Shown: positions 45,773-54,912 of the stretch, one piece after another
Layout: each line of letters starts with the position of its first letter
Position numbering within the stretch: position 1 is the stretch's first letter
NCBI GenBank assembly: GCA_963761475.1
Contig: CAVXGT010000020.1
Coordinates: forward strand, 434,001-498,000
DNA: 64,000 nucleotides
Source: Ga0077555 sp963761475
Lineage (GTDB): Bacteria; Pseudomonadota; Alphaproteobacteria; Rhizobiales; Hyphomicrobiaceae
Reading direction: 5' to 3'
Position numbers and translations under genes: made by a program
Notes under the pieces: model-generated
Databases searched by the model: none
What the model saw: the letters and a program-made list of their open reading frames with translations, nothing else
What the model was told of the DNA's origin: nothing

Positions 45773-46555
45773 CTATGTCACGGGCATGCGGATGTTCTGG
45801 TAACCCTTCTCGGCGCGGCTCGCGAGCTTCGCCGGATCGGTACCGGGCCGCTCGGAGGGAGCAGCAAACTGCACGCCGAGCACCTGCGCGCCATCCGGAC
45901 CCGCAACCAGCACCATCGCCGGATCGTCCGGCTCGACGCGAACGATCGACCGCTCGGGCAGCACCCTGCCATCGGCGACCAGCGAGCCCGCGCAGATCAG
46001 ATAGAACTGACCCTTGCCATCCGCTGGCAAGCCATCGGCCCTCGCATTGGCCCCGAGCCGGATCCCGACCGCATCGACGCCATCGTCCTGCCGAGGCATC
46101 AGCGGCTCGCGCGTCACCTGACCTTCCGCCGGCAAGCCGCCCTCGAGGTCGAACACCCCTTCGATGTTGCGCCCCGCACGCCCCGGCATGCTCTCCTTGT
46201 TGCCGGGCATCGCCCAGAAACCGCCGCTGGCGATGTTGCGCAGCGTGAAGAACGACAGCCCCTGGTCGTTGGCGATAATGGGACCGTAGGGCGTGAAGGC
46301 GTCGGCATATTGGAACGTGATGGGCCGGACCTTCTTCTTGCCGATACGGCCATCGCCGTCGACCACAACCTGGAACTGGTCGACGTCGTGGAAATGCGGC
46401 TCGATTCGCGCCCCGGCAAACGGCCGCACCACCAGGAACGCCTGCGATGACACGTCGAGCTGGCCGGGTTCACCGATATAGCCATGCCGCTCGCCGGTGC
46501 CACCGGCAACCTTCACCTCCCTGACCCGCGCTTCGGATCTGGCAACCACATGCAT
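45773..46555 (-). CDS. Cupin-like protein of unknown function
   Basis: A 260-residue soluble protein with cupin character: FAGARIEPHFHDVDQFQVVVDGDGRIG resembles cupin motif 1 (HFHDVDQFQ), and a second barrel is likely around QFYLICAGSLVADGRVLPERS. There is no signal peptide. The ATG at 46555 has a GGAGGG site five bases upstream; the longer frame to 46630 lacks one. It converges with gcvPB over 83 bp and is followed upstream by a 275-bp gap without a gene. I cannot name a substrate. Confidence 0.75.
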   Translation of the reverse strand: MHVVARSEARVREVKVAGGTGERHGYIGEPGQLDVSSQAFLVVRPFAGARIEPHFHDVDQFQVVVDGDGRIGKKKVRPITFQYADAFTPYGPIIANDQGLSFFTLRNIASGGFWAMPGNKESMPGRAGRNIEGVFDLEGGLPAEGQVTREPLMPRQDDGVDAVGIRLGANARADGLPADGKGQFYLICAGSLVADGRVLPERSIVRVEPDDPAMVLVAGPDGAQVLGVQFAAPSERPGTDPAKLASRAEKGYQNIRMPVT

Positions 46556-46830
46556 GGCAATCCCTCCGGTCACGGGCCAGCAAGACCCAGGTCGTGCCGC
46601 ATTTTGGTCCCCACGCCGCGCCTCGCGCAAGTGGGCAAGCCAAGCGATCGGGAAAATCTACCGCGCAGACAGGGCAGAAATCTGCAATGTCTCGGTTTGG
46701 AGGTCCGCTTCATGCTCTTGGAATGATCGCAAAGCGGCCTTCCAATCATGACGCCACACTGAGCCAATGTTTCCGCATTGAGCCTGCCGAGGCATCATAT
46801 GAACCCTGCTTTACGGCCCCTGGCCGCCGC

Positions 46831-47940
46831 CTACATTTGATCGAAATCGATCACCACCCTCTCGGTGTCCGGCCGCGCCTGGCAAGCGAGTAGGAACCCC
46901 TGCTCGAGTTCCCACGGTTCCAGGCTGTAGTTGACCGCCATCGTGGCCTTGCCCTCGATCAGCTTCGCGCGACAGGTCGAGCACATGCCGCCCTTGCACG
47001 AGTAGGGCGCCCTGACACCCTGGCGCAGAGCCGCATCGACGATAGCCTCGCCGGCTGCCACCTCGAACCGGTGACGATTGCCGTCGATGATCGCAACCAC
47101 CTCAGCATGGCGAGCCAGCGCGCTACGCTGTGACGGAGGGGCCGGCGCCTGCTGGCTCTGCTCGCCCGCTCCTGCACCCTGGCGATAAGCGCCGCCCCCG
47201 GCGGCGAAGAATTCATGATGCACCCGCTCCCGACCCATGCCGAGAGCGAACAGCGCATTACGAACATCGCGGATCATGCTCCCGGGCCCGCACAGGAAGG
47301 CATGATCGACATCGTCGACTTGAAAAACATGGCGGGCGAAAGCCGTGACTTTAGCCTGATCGATGCGCCCCTCCAGCAGCGGCGTATCACTCTCCTCGTT
47401 CCGCGACAGCACATGCACCAGCGTGAAGCGCTCGAGAAACCGGTCTTTGAGATCTTCCAGGCGCTGGCGGAAGATGATGCTCTCCGCGTCCCGGTTGCCA
47501 TAGATCAGCGTGAAGCGCACATCGGGCTGCCGCAGCAGGGCGTGCTCGGCCATCGCCATGATCGGCGTGATGCCGGCTCCACCCGCGAACGCCAGCACAT
47601 GCCCCCGCGCGCCAGGCGGCTCCGGCAGCACAAAACGCCCAGCCGGCGGCATGCTCTCGATGATTGCCCCTGGCATCACCTCGGCGTTGGCCCAGCAAGA
47701 GAACGCGCCTCCCTCGATGCGCTTGATCGCAATGCTGAGCAGGCCATCGTCGGGGCCTGAACAGATCGAATAGGTGCGCCGGACTTCCTCTCCGCCCAGC
47801 AGTGCTCGCAGTGCCAGGTGCTGGCCGGGCCTGTAGCGAAACGCTTCGCCATGAGCGGCCGGCACCTTAAAGCCGATCACAACAGCGTCCGCCGTGTCGC
47901 GTTGAACCGTTGCAACGGTGAGCGGAATGAAATCATGCAT
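46831..47940 (-). CDS. paaE: PaaE-like ferredoxin:NADPH oxidoreductase of phenylacetyl-CoA epoxidase
   Basis: A 369-residue reductase. The N-terminal FAD domain has YRPGQHLALRALLGGEEVRRTYSIC. The NAD domain has FAGGAGITPIMAMAEHALL and AFLCGPGSMIRDVRNAL. The C-terminal plant-type 2Fe-2S domain has CKGGMCSTCRAKL with the fourth cysteine in LACQAR. This order is that of PaaE, which feeds electrons to the PaaABC epoxidase of phenylacetate degradation; related reductases serve other oxygenases. AGGAG precedes the ATG at 47940. It lies 109 bp after paaD. The epoxidase genes themselves are not in the window. Confidence 0.87.
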   Translation of the reverse strand: MHDFIPLTVATVQRDTADAVVIGFKVPAAHGEAFRYRPGQHLALRALLGGEEVRRTYSICSGPDDGLLSIAIKRIEGGAFSCWANAEVMPGAIIESMPPAGRFVLPEPPGARGHVLAFAGGAGITPIMAMAEHALLRQPDVRFTLIYGNRDAESIIFRQRLEDLKDRFLERFTLVHVLSRNEESDTPLLEGRIDQAKVTAFARHVFQVDDVDHAFLCGPGSMIRDVRNALFALGMGRERVHHEFFAAGGGAYRQGAGAGEQSQQAPAPPSQRSALARHAEVVAIIDGNRHRFEVAAGEAIVDAALRQGVRAPYSCKGGMCSTCRAKLIEGKATMAVNYSLEPWELEQGFLLACQARPDTERVVIDFDQM

Positions 47941-48049
47941 GTGAACGCTCCTGCCGTTGATCCACGGGGATGTCGACCGCAGCTGCGCGCAGCTCAAGCC
48001 TGCTCGAGCCCACGCCAGCCAGCCCCACCAAAGGACAACTGAAACCCTT

Positions 48050-48586
48050 CTACAGGCACTTGAAGGCGTCGAATGGCTCTTGGCAAGCCTCGCATCGCCA
48101 CAGCGATTTGCAAGGCGTAGAGCCGAACTCGGAGATCAATGAGGTCTCCGACGACCCGCATCTGGGACACGTCATCTCCTGCGATCCGAATAGCAAAGCC
48201 CGTTTTCCGGCAGCTTTCGTCGGCGGGGCGATGCCGTACGCCCGGAGCTTGCGCCGCCCCTCCTCGCTGATGTCGTCCGTGCTCCACGCGGGAGAAAGGA
48301 CCGTCTCCACGCGCACGCCCGCAACAGCACTGCGCGCCAGCGCGGCTTCAACGTCCGATCGGATGGTAACCGTCGCCGGACACCCGCTGTATGTCGGTGT
48401 CAAACGCACGACGATGTCACCACCGCACCGTTCCACACCCCTTAAGATGCCGAGGTCGGCGAGCGTCACGGCCGGAATTTCGGGGTCTGGAACGGCCGAG
48501 ACCACACAACGCACGCGCTGCAGCTCAGCGTCTTCATCGTGCCCCGGCCCATCGTCCGTCAAGCCTCGTTCCTGCTTTGGGCACAT
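48050..48586 (-). CDS. paaD: PaaD-like Fe-S assembly protein of phenylacetyl-CoA epoxidase
   Basis: A 178-residue protein. The N-terminal DUF59/MIP18 domain has VPDPEIPAVTLADLGILRGVE and LTPTYSGCPATVTI. The C-terminal part carries four cysteines as CPRCGSS and CEACQEPF, typical of PaaD. It helps mature the epoxidase system. GGGAG precedes the ATG. It lies upstream of paaE on the same strand. The 204 bp before it, up to the Nudix gene, contain no paaC remnant that I can recognise. Confidence 0.9.
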   Translation of the reverse strand: MCPKQERGLTDDGPGHDEDAELQRVRCVVSAVPDPEIPAVTLADLGILRGVERCGGDIVVRLTPTYSGCPATVTIRSDVEAALARSAVAGVRVETVLSPAWSTDDISEEGRRKLRAYGIAPPTKAAGKRALLFGSQEMTCPRCGSSETSLISEFGSTPCKSLWRCEACQEPFDAFKCL

Positions 48587-48790
48587 GCCGGCTTCTCCCG
48601 ATCACGCTGCTCCGTCACCTCCCCCCGAACTCTGCCAAGCCGGCGGATCAGTGACAAGTCCGCATGGCTCACCTGGGATCGGCCCGCAAGAGCAATGCGA
48701 ATCCACGCTCTACACTCTGGCCGTTCCGCCCCGCGCACCTTGCTGCGGGTCAAATGCCCTGACACCATGGCTCGGGCCGCCCACCCCGCG

Positions 48791-49306
48791 CTAAGTCCCC
48801 TCCAGGATCAGCGGAGCGTCTGGAACGTCGCCCTTGCTCAATCGCAAACCGATGGCGGCAAGCCCTGGTGGACGCACAAGATCCGTTGTTTCGGCCAATC
48901 GCCCGAGCGTCCACCAATCGAGATCACTCATCCATCGCTTGTCACCTTCGAGCCATCCACTCGTATCGAGGCTGCTCGACGCCGCCCGCGCGAAGAAGAA
49001 GTGCTCGATGGTATGAATGCGCCACCCCTTCCAGGCGAAGGTGATGTCGCGGATCGCCACTAACGGCAGCGGCGCTCGCGCAACGATGCCCGTTTCTTCG
49101 ACAAGCTCCCGGCGCGCCGCCGTTTCGGGCAGCTCTCCAGCCTCGATCCCCCCGCCGGGCACCGCCCAGAATCCCGTCGCATCCGGTCGCCGGACCGGAT
49201 CCACAGACTGCCCGAGATTGGCACGGAACAGCAGGATCCGGTCGCTCGGGTCAAGAACGATGACCCGGGCCGTCGGCCGCTCCTTGATCGGCAGGCCCCC
49301 GCTCAT
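48791..49306 (-). CDS. Nudix hydrolase
   Basis: A 171-residue pyrophosphohydrolase. The Nudix box GGGIEAGELPETAARRELVEETGI at about 51-74 is complete, with the REL-x-EE-x-G core. The ATG overlaps the stop of the cytochrome bc1 chaperone gene by four bases (ATGA), setting the start. A longer open frame upstream lies inside that gene and is spurious. The substrate, probably a nucleoside diphosphate derivative, cannot be told. Confidence 0.9.
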   Translation of the reverse strand: MSGGLPIKERPTARVIVLDPSDRILLFRANLGQSVDPVRRPDATGFWAVPGGGIEAGELPETAARRELVEETGIVARAPLPLVAIRDITFAWKGWRIHTIEHFFFARAASSSLDTSGWLEGDKRWMSDLDWWTLGRLAETTDLVRPPGLAAIGLRLSKGDVPDAPLILEGT

Positions 49307-49935
49307 GCGACGCCGCGTCCACCGACATCGGCCCGCGTGCCGCCACGTGGGAAGACCGGCCTCGGTAGCTCGAGCACACCACGCAGCACTTGCTCCGAAC
49401 CATGCTGCCGTAGCACCCGCCCGCAGGAGCGGACATGCGCCGCAAGCTCGATGGCACAAGGCCGCCAAGGCGATGCCGCGTCGGTTCCACCTGCCCGATA
49501 GACATGCTCGAGCAGGGCGGCGACCAGCCTGTCCTCCGCTTCTCGCACTCCTTCGCCCCCGCCTTCGTTCGCGATTGGGTCTTCGATCCAAGGCCCGTAG
49601 TCGGCAACGCGCTCGTTCAACGCACCCGATAGCCGAGGCACCCGCCGCGCGACACCGTCGTCCCCAATGCCGATCTGTCGGAACGCATCGTCGAGGTCAC
49701 CGACCAGCCGCTCCAAAAGCAATTGGCCAAGCCGCTGTCCTTCCCGCCCTTCGCGCTTCAAACGGTCGAGAACAATGACCATCACCAGCAGAATCATTTC
49801 CAGCCGGCTGTTCATTGTGTCCGTTACGCCACAGTGCTCGTAAAACGCCGGAAGCCGAGAATGCGCCACAATGCGCTCGTAAAGATCGCTCGCGATGTGC
49901 CTACGCCTTGACCGTGCCTTCAGCCAGCCGAGCAT
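49303..49935 (-). CDS. Ubiquinol-cytochrome c chaperone family protein (CBP3-like)
   Basis: A 210-residue protein of the family that assists cytochrome b/bc1 complex assembly. Markers are the N-terminal basic MLGWLKARSRRRHIASDLYERIVAHSR, FYEHCGVTDTMNSRLEMILL, RLGQLLLERLVGDLDDAFRQIGIGD and GALNERVADY. The C-terminal third is less conserved. It is divergent from the BamE gene, an arrangement common in alphaproteobacteria, but its downstream neighbour is a Nudix gene joined by an ATGA overlap rather than a DUF177 gene. Confidence 0.88.
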   Translation of the reverse strand: MLGWLKARSRRRHIASDLYERIVAHSRLPAFYEHCGVTDTMNSRLEMILLVMVIVLDRLKREGREGQRLGQLLLERLVGDLDDAFRQIGIGDDGVARRVPRLSGALNERVADYGPWIEDPIANEGGGEGVREAEDRLVAALLEHVYRAGGTDAASPWRPCAIELAAHVRSCGRVLRQHGSEQVLRGVLELPRPVFPRGGTRADVGGRGVA

Positions 49936-50170
49936 GCTGTTGCATCATCCTGATGAGCCGGCACTGATGCACATGTTGAGGAGCACACAGCGCCTGTTGT
50001 GTTGCCGCTGCCTTCGGGCTAGTGGCTGAATAGTGGAGTTCAAGGTCGATTCTCCATGAGGTATATCGCCTTGGCGCAAAGGGCACCAGCTCACCGCTCG
50101 AATGCAGAGCGCAAGCGCCCTGGCGCCCGAGGCACACCTCAGGAGAGCAAACGAGAGATTGGGAAGGCAC

Positions 50171-50692
50171 ATGCTGGTGGACAAATATCGTTCACGTGTT
50201 CCGTACCAAATCGCTGCTGACCGAGGCGGCGCAGGTGCAGCCCGGGTCCGTGGCCGCCTGATGTTGTCCGCGGCAGCAGTCGCGGCCCTGTCGTTCACGA
50301 TCGGATGTTCCTCCACCACCATAAAGCACGGCCATCACCTCCGCGATTCAGACCTGCAGCAGGTTCAGCCGGGCATGGGTGAGGATTCCGTCCGCATGGC
50401 TCTTGGCACACCCGACACCACATCGGCGCTGCCTGGCGGCAACGCCTACTATTACATTTCGAGCGTCAACAAACAGACGGCCTTCTTCAAACCCGAAGAG
50501 GTCGATCGCAAGGTAATCGCGGTCTATTTCAATCAGGTCGGCAGCGTCTCTCAAGTTGCCAATTACGGCATGAAGGATGGCCGGGTGTTCGATTACGCCA
50601 AGAACGAGACGCCCGCCTACATGCGCGACAAGTCTTTCATCTCCAAATTCTTCCGAGGTATCGGCCCGAAGCAGAAGTTGCTGGACGATTAG
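50171..50692 (+). CDS. bamE: BamE/OmlA-like outer membrane lipoprotein
   Basis: A 173-residue lipoprotein of the outer membrane assembly machine. A lipobox-like FTIGC places the lipidated cysteine near residue 46 after a long basic N region. The BamE domain has LQQVQPGMGEDSVRMALGTPDTTS, NAYYYISSVN and VIAVYFNQVGSVSQVANYGM. The start at 50171 has GGGAAGG upstream, but earlier and later starts are possible; the MLSAAAVA codon at residue 31 would make a conventional signal peptide. It is divergent from the bc1 chaperone gene over 235 bp. Confidence 0.85.
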   Translation: MLVDKYRSRVPYQIAADRGGAGAARVRGRLMLSAAAVAALSFTIGCSSTTIKHGHHLRDSDLQQVQPGMGEDSVRMALGTPDTTSALPGGNAYYYISSVNKQTAFFKPEEVDRKVIAVYFNQVGSVSQVANYGMKDGRVFDYAKNETPAYMRDKSFISKFFRGIGPKQKLLDD

Positions 50693-50797
50693 TCCGCCAC
50701 AGGTACGCCCGGTCAGACCGCCAAGGTAAAGTGGCCAACCCTCTCGAGGCTCAGCTATGAGGGGCACGCGCCACAAGCTGTCACCCACTCAAAAAGT

Positions 50798-50824
50798 AAC
50801 GGGCCCTCGCGGGCCCGTTCTTGT
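50798..50824. terminator. Intrinsic terminator between bamE and rne
   Basis: A perfect 9-bp stem, AACGGGCCC (50798-50806) with GGGCCCGTT (50811-50819), a 4-base loop, and a T-rich tail on the bamE side. The A-rich run before it (50791-50795) allows use by rne as well. Confidence 0.8.
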
Positions 50825-50858
50825 TTCATGAAACCTGCAGAAAACGACCGGGCAGTGA

Positions 50859-51890
50859 TCAGCTGCCGAAACGCCGCTGCCACCAGCCGCGCCGCTGCGG
50901 GCGAGGCTCTTCGTCGGGCTGCACCGTTTGAGCCGGCGACGGCTCAGGCTCCGGTTGCGGCGCTGGTTCAGCGGCAGCAACATCTTCGTAATAGTGGCCG
51001 TTACTCGCCGCCGGCGCCGGTGTGACGGCTTCGGAAGGCGCTTGCGGCACCTCCTGCGACCAACCATGCGAGGTGGCTTCGGGCATAGCCTCGGCAAGCG
51101 GCCGCTCCGGTTCCGCCTCGACTGGTGCAACCGGTTGCGGGGCCTTGATCTTGATCGGCGCGGCCACCGGAGCGGCCACCATCGGCTTCAAGGCCACGAC
51201 AGCCTCACCACCGACAGGTTTCGAACCGGACGTGTCCCGAGCCCCGCCGTCGCCAACATCCCTGTCGTGAGAGCCGCGGCGGCGATTGGACCCTTGTGCC
51301 GCGATATCGCCGGCAACTCCCCGCGCAACGTCTTCAGCAAGGTGCACCGCGTCATCCGAGGCTGAGAGTGTTGCCTCGCCTTCGACCACTTCCACTATGC
51401 TCGAGCGCCTGACAGCCCGCCGCCCCCGGCCGGAAATGAGCGCGTCGTCAGTCGCGGCAATCGGCTGTTCTGCACCAGGGCGTGCGATTTCGGCAATGCC
51501 CCACTCGTGACGATCGGGATCGTCGAGGCTCGGCTGCGCATCACCCTCGCCTTGCTCCCGCCGCCGGGACCTGCCGCCACGTCGGCCCCTGCGCCGCCCG
51601 CGTTTGCCGTTACGCTCGCCGTCCTCACGCGGTCCGCTCGCACCGACTTCTTCGACCTCCCGCTCCTCTTCGTCGTCACCATCTCCACCGACAGTTGTGA
51701 CCGAAGCGGTTTGATCATCATGGTCGGCATGGTGATCATGATCGTGATCATGCCCGTTCGAGTGTGAGGCGCTGACATTCTCGCGGCTGTCATCAACGTC
51801 ACGATCTCTCTTGCCGCGGCGACGCCGGCGGCGCTTTCCGCGCTGACCTTGATCGCCTTCCGACGAGTTCCTCTGACGCCTGGCTGGCGA
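50859..51890 (-). pseudogene. rne: C-terminal scaffold part of RNase E in a shifted frame
   Basis: This frame is open without a stop over about 343 codons and reads as the natural continuation of RNase E: an arginine-rich patch (RGKRRRRRRGKRDRD), a His/Asp-rich stretch, a second basic patch (GKRGRRRGRRGGRSRRREQ), DDALISGRGRRAVRRSSIVEVVEGEA, a Pro/Ala-rich linker, and the end RPQRRGWWQRRFGS, typical of Rhizobiales RNase E. It is one base out of frame with the catalytic part. Joining the two near 51880-51900 would give about 1070 residues, the normal length. It is decayed, recoded, or separated by a sequencing error; the intact frame argues against old decay. Confidence 0.75.
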
Positions 51891-54063
51891 CCTCTTCCTC
51901 TGCTTCCTCCTGGACCTCGTCGTCCTCGCTGACTTCTGCGTCGCGATCGAAACCCCATTCCATGCTGACGGCCGCTGGCGCTGTCCGGGCCTGCGTCACC
52001 GGCGCGGCAAAGCGTTCGATGGCAAAGTTAGCGCCATGCATCCGGTCGCTCGCTTCTACGCGGACGAGCACCCCATACCGCCGCTCCATCTCGACGATGA
52101 AAGCGCGCTTGTGGTTCAGGATGTAGAGGGCGACTTCCGCCGTTGTGCTCGCGACCAGGGAGGTCGATTGCTTGACGAGGTGGTCTTCGAGCGCGCGCAA
52201 CACCGCCAAGGCCACCAACTCGATCGATCGGATGATGCCGGTTCCCTGGCAATGCGGGCACTGCGAGGTCGACCCCTCGAGAACACCGGCCCGCAGGCGC
52301 TGGCGCGACATCTCGAGCAGGCCGAAATGCGAGATCCGCCCGACCTGGATGCGCGCCCGGTCATGCCGCAAGGCATCCTTGAGACGCCGCTCCACGGTCC
52401 GGTTGTTACGCTTCTCCTCCATGTCGATGAAATCGACCACGATCAGGCCCGCGAGATCGCGAAGCTTGAGTTGCCGTGCAATTTCCTCGGCAGCCTCGAG
52501 GTTGGTGTTGAGTGCCGTCTCCTCGATCGAGAACTCGCGCGTGGACTTGCCCGAGTTGACGTCGACAGAGACCAGGGCCTCCGTCTGGTTGATGACGATG
52601 TAGCCGCCCGACCTCAACGTCACGTAAGGGCTGAACAGAGCATTCAACTGTCGTTCGACACCGTAACGCGCAAACAGCGGCTCGGGATCGCGGTGGCCGA
52701 CTACATGCCCGCCGCTGCCCGGCATCAGCATTTCCATGAAGTCTTGCGCTTCACGGTGCGCCGCAGCTCCCGCAACGACGATATTGTCGAAGTCCTTCGA
52801 GTAGAGGTCGCGGATCGCCCGCTTTATGATGCTGCCTTCCTCGTAGACGAGGCAGGGCGCGGTCGAGGAGAGCGTGACTTCGCGCACACTTTCCCAAAGT
52901 CGCAGCAGATACTCGTAGTCCCGCTTGACCTCCTGCTTCGTGCGCGCCGCACCAGCCGTACGGATGATCAGCCCCATGCCCTCCGGCACGTCGAGATCCT
53001 CGGCGATGGCCTTGAGCCGCTTGCGATCCTGCGGCTGCGTGATCTTGCGCGAAATACCGCCGCCCCGGCCCGTGTTCGGCATCAGCACGGTATAGCGACC
53101 CGCCAGTGAGATGTAGGTGGTCAGCGCAGCGCCTTTGTTGCCCCGCTCCTCCTTGACGACCTGCACCAGCATGATCTGGCGACGCTTGATGACTTCCTGG
53201 ATCTTGTACTGGCGCGCGCGCCGGCGAGGGCGCTCGGGCAACTCCTCAAGCGCATCGTCGTCAGTGCCGACCTGCTCGACCTGGTCCTCGTCGCTGCCAT
53301 TGGCATCGGCGCCGTCCTCGTCGTCATCGCGGTCGATCGAATCTGCATCGCCCTCGATGTCGACGTCGGCCTCATAGACCTCGGCCTCGGCCTCGGCCTC
53401 GTCTTCGATCTCGTCATGGTCTGACATGTCGGACGTTGACGTGGCCTGCGTATCGGCCGGAAGTGCAGTGGCGGTGACACCCCGGGGCATCGCCGGCACC
53501 GGCGGAGCAACCATTGGGCGAAGCCCGGACTGCGGCTCCGAGTGAGCCTCTGCTTCCCCATGCTGGGGCTCCGACCGAAGGCTGTCATCCGGGCCGCCGT
53601 GCATCAGCGCCGTGGCCTCGCGACGACCATCCTGATCGCCCTCATGATCGTCCCTGGAGCCGGCAACCGACGGCTGCGCGCCCGTGCCCGAACGCTCCCC
53701 ACGCACCCGGCGCCGACGCCTCGGCCCACGCGAACGGGCCCGCGCATCCGCCTCTTCCTCGGCCGCCGCTTCCGCTTCGGCCTCTTCCTGCTTCAGCGCT
53801 TCCCGATCGGCTACGGGGATCTGGTAATAGTCGGGGTGGATCTCGTTGAAGGCGAGGAAACCGTGCCGATTCCCGCCGTAGTCGACGAACGCGGCCTGCA
53901 GAGAGGGCTCGACCCGCGTCACCTTCGCCAGATAGATATTGCCTCGGAGCAGCTTTCGCGCCGCTAACTCGAAATCGAAGTCCTCTACCCGGCCGTTCCT
54001 GACTGCCACCACCCAAGTCTCCTCGGGGTGGGTGGCATCGATAAGCATTCTATTCTTTTCCAT
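51799..54063 (-). CDS. rne: Ribonuclease E, catalytic part (ends early by frameshift)
   Basis: A 754-residue product containing the whole catalytic half: N-terminal MLIDATHPEETWVVAVRNG, S1-domain sequence GNIYLAKVTRVEPSLQAAFVDYGGNRHGFLAF interrupted by a long acidic insert, the DNase-I-like catalytic region with SVDVNSGKSTREFSIEETALNTN and VVDFIDMEEKRN, and the zinc link CPHCQGTG. It degrades and processes mRNA and rRNA. After EEEVASQ the frame departs from the family and stops at 51799, while the true continuation lies in another frame. The start at 54063 has AGGAACG; an upstream ATG at 54099 is also in frame. Confidence 0.9.
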   Translation of the reverse strand: MEKNRMLIDATHPEETWVVAVRNGRVEDFDFELAARKLLRGNIYLAKVTRVEPSLQAAFVDYGGNRHGFLAFNEIHPDYYQIPVADREALKQEEAEAEAAAEEEADARARSRGPRRRRRVRGERSGTGAQPSVAGSRDDHEGDQDGRREATALMHGGPDDSLRSEPQHGEAEAHSEPQSGLRPMVAPPVPAMPRGVTATALPADTQATSTSDMSDHDEIEDEAEAEAEVYEADVDIEGDADSIDRDDDEDGADANGSDEDQVEQVGTDDDALEELPERPRRRARQYKIQEVIKRRQIMLVQVVKEERGNKGAALTTYISLAGRYTVLMPNTGRGGGISRKITQPQDRKRLKAIAEDLDVPEGMGLIIRTAGAARTKQEVKRDYEYLLRLWESVREVTLSSTAPCLVYEEGSIIKRAIRDLYSKDFDNIVVAGAAAHREAQDFMEMLMPGSGGHVVGHRDPEPLFARYGVERQLNALFSPYVTLRSGGYIVINQTEALVSVDVNSGKSTREFSIEETALNTNLEAAEEIARQLKLRDLAGLIVVDFIDMEEKRNNRTVERRLKDALRHDRARIQVGRISHFGLLEMSRQRLRAGVLEGSTSQCPHCQGTGIIRSIELVALAVLRALEDHLVKQSTSLVASTTAEVALYILNHKRAFIVEMERRYGVLVRVEASDRMHGANFAIERFAAPVTQARTAPAAVSMEWGFDRDAEVSEDDEVQEEAEEEVASQASEELVGRRSRSARKAPPASPRQERS

Positions 54064-54912
54064 CGATGTTCGTTCCTGCCGCAGTCCCAAAGCGGCCATG
54101 GGTCTCGGGCTGTGGGGCCTTCGGCCCCGTGAGCACCTTGGACTGCGTGCTGATTGTAGAAGGTTGAATTGGTATGGAGCGACATCGCCATCGCGGGAGC
54201 GCTGCCAGACGCCTGCTTAGCCGGCGATGCGAGTTGCATGCCGAACCAAGCCAAGTCTGCCCCGGCAGTGTGCCGGGCTTCAGCGCTCAATCTGTCGCTC
54301 CGCTGGTTCATGCGATCCTGCTTGCGCAAGCTTCCAATGCTTGCGTGTGGTCCGCCGCATGGGGCAAACCGGGGTCAAAGTCGGCGAGCAGGCGCAAACA
54401 AGAGCCGACAGCTCCCATTCGGCCGTCTCTGCCAAGGTTCTGGCCTATCCGTTCGGCAGGTCTTCCACCTTGGCGCGAATTCATTGCGCACCTACACCCA
54501 TCGACTGCCTTTTGCACCTGTCTTCAAAAACAATCAGGAAGACAGGGCGCCATTGGGCTTTCGCGCATGGCTGCAGCGTCAGGAACATGCTGATCCGCTA
54601 CCGCTGCACAAGACCATTACCTTTAACCCAGGCACGTGCGGCAGGCGCTAGAGCGCTGAACAACCGCGACACAAGAGTTGCAGGCGAGGCGCGCTCCAAC
54701 GGCAGATGAGCAGGCACGACGAGGCACGCACTGGACATTAGGGGTAGCACACGATTATGGCAAGGCCGTAGAGTAGGCAATGCCACGAGCTGCCCCTACA
54801 CGCCATGGAGCACCCGAATCAGGAAACGAGTGGTTAACGCCCTGAATTAGCGCCACAATACTGTGCTGATTAGGAAGGCGGGGCATCGCGCAAACTGAGG
54901 GTACGTCAAAAG
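54064..54912. other. 849-bp non-coding region between divergent rne and amiC
   Basis: This is the longest gap in the window. Three overlapping frames cross it with no protein character. On the rne side two GC-rich hairpins are visible: GGGGCC/GGCCCC with a 3-base loop at 54114-54128 and CCCGGCA/TGCCGGG with a GTG loop at 54261-54277. A long structured rne leader is known in other bacteria as the site of RNase E autoregulation, which this could be. The amiC side has a weak promoter candidate at 54834-54862. A small RNA could also be encoded. Confidence 0.6.
54834..54862 (+). promoter_or_regulatory. Weak promoter candidate for amiC
   Basis: TTAACG (54834-54839), a 17-bp spacer and AATACT (54857-54862), about 50 bp before the GTG start of amiC. 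Both boxes are imperfect. Confidence 0.3.

Noticed and set aside
51395..51958. 187-codon frame within the rne region
   Set aside because: It is the third frame of a repetitive Arg/Glu-coding stretch. The family-like sequence lies in the neighbouring frame, which runs on to 50859.
54169..54709. Three overlapping open frames between rne and amiC as possible small genes
   Set aside because: They are basic, Cys/Pro/Ser-rich translations without ribosome sites or protein character, and stay open in three frames at once only because of high GC.
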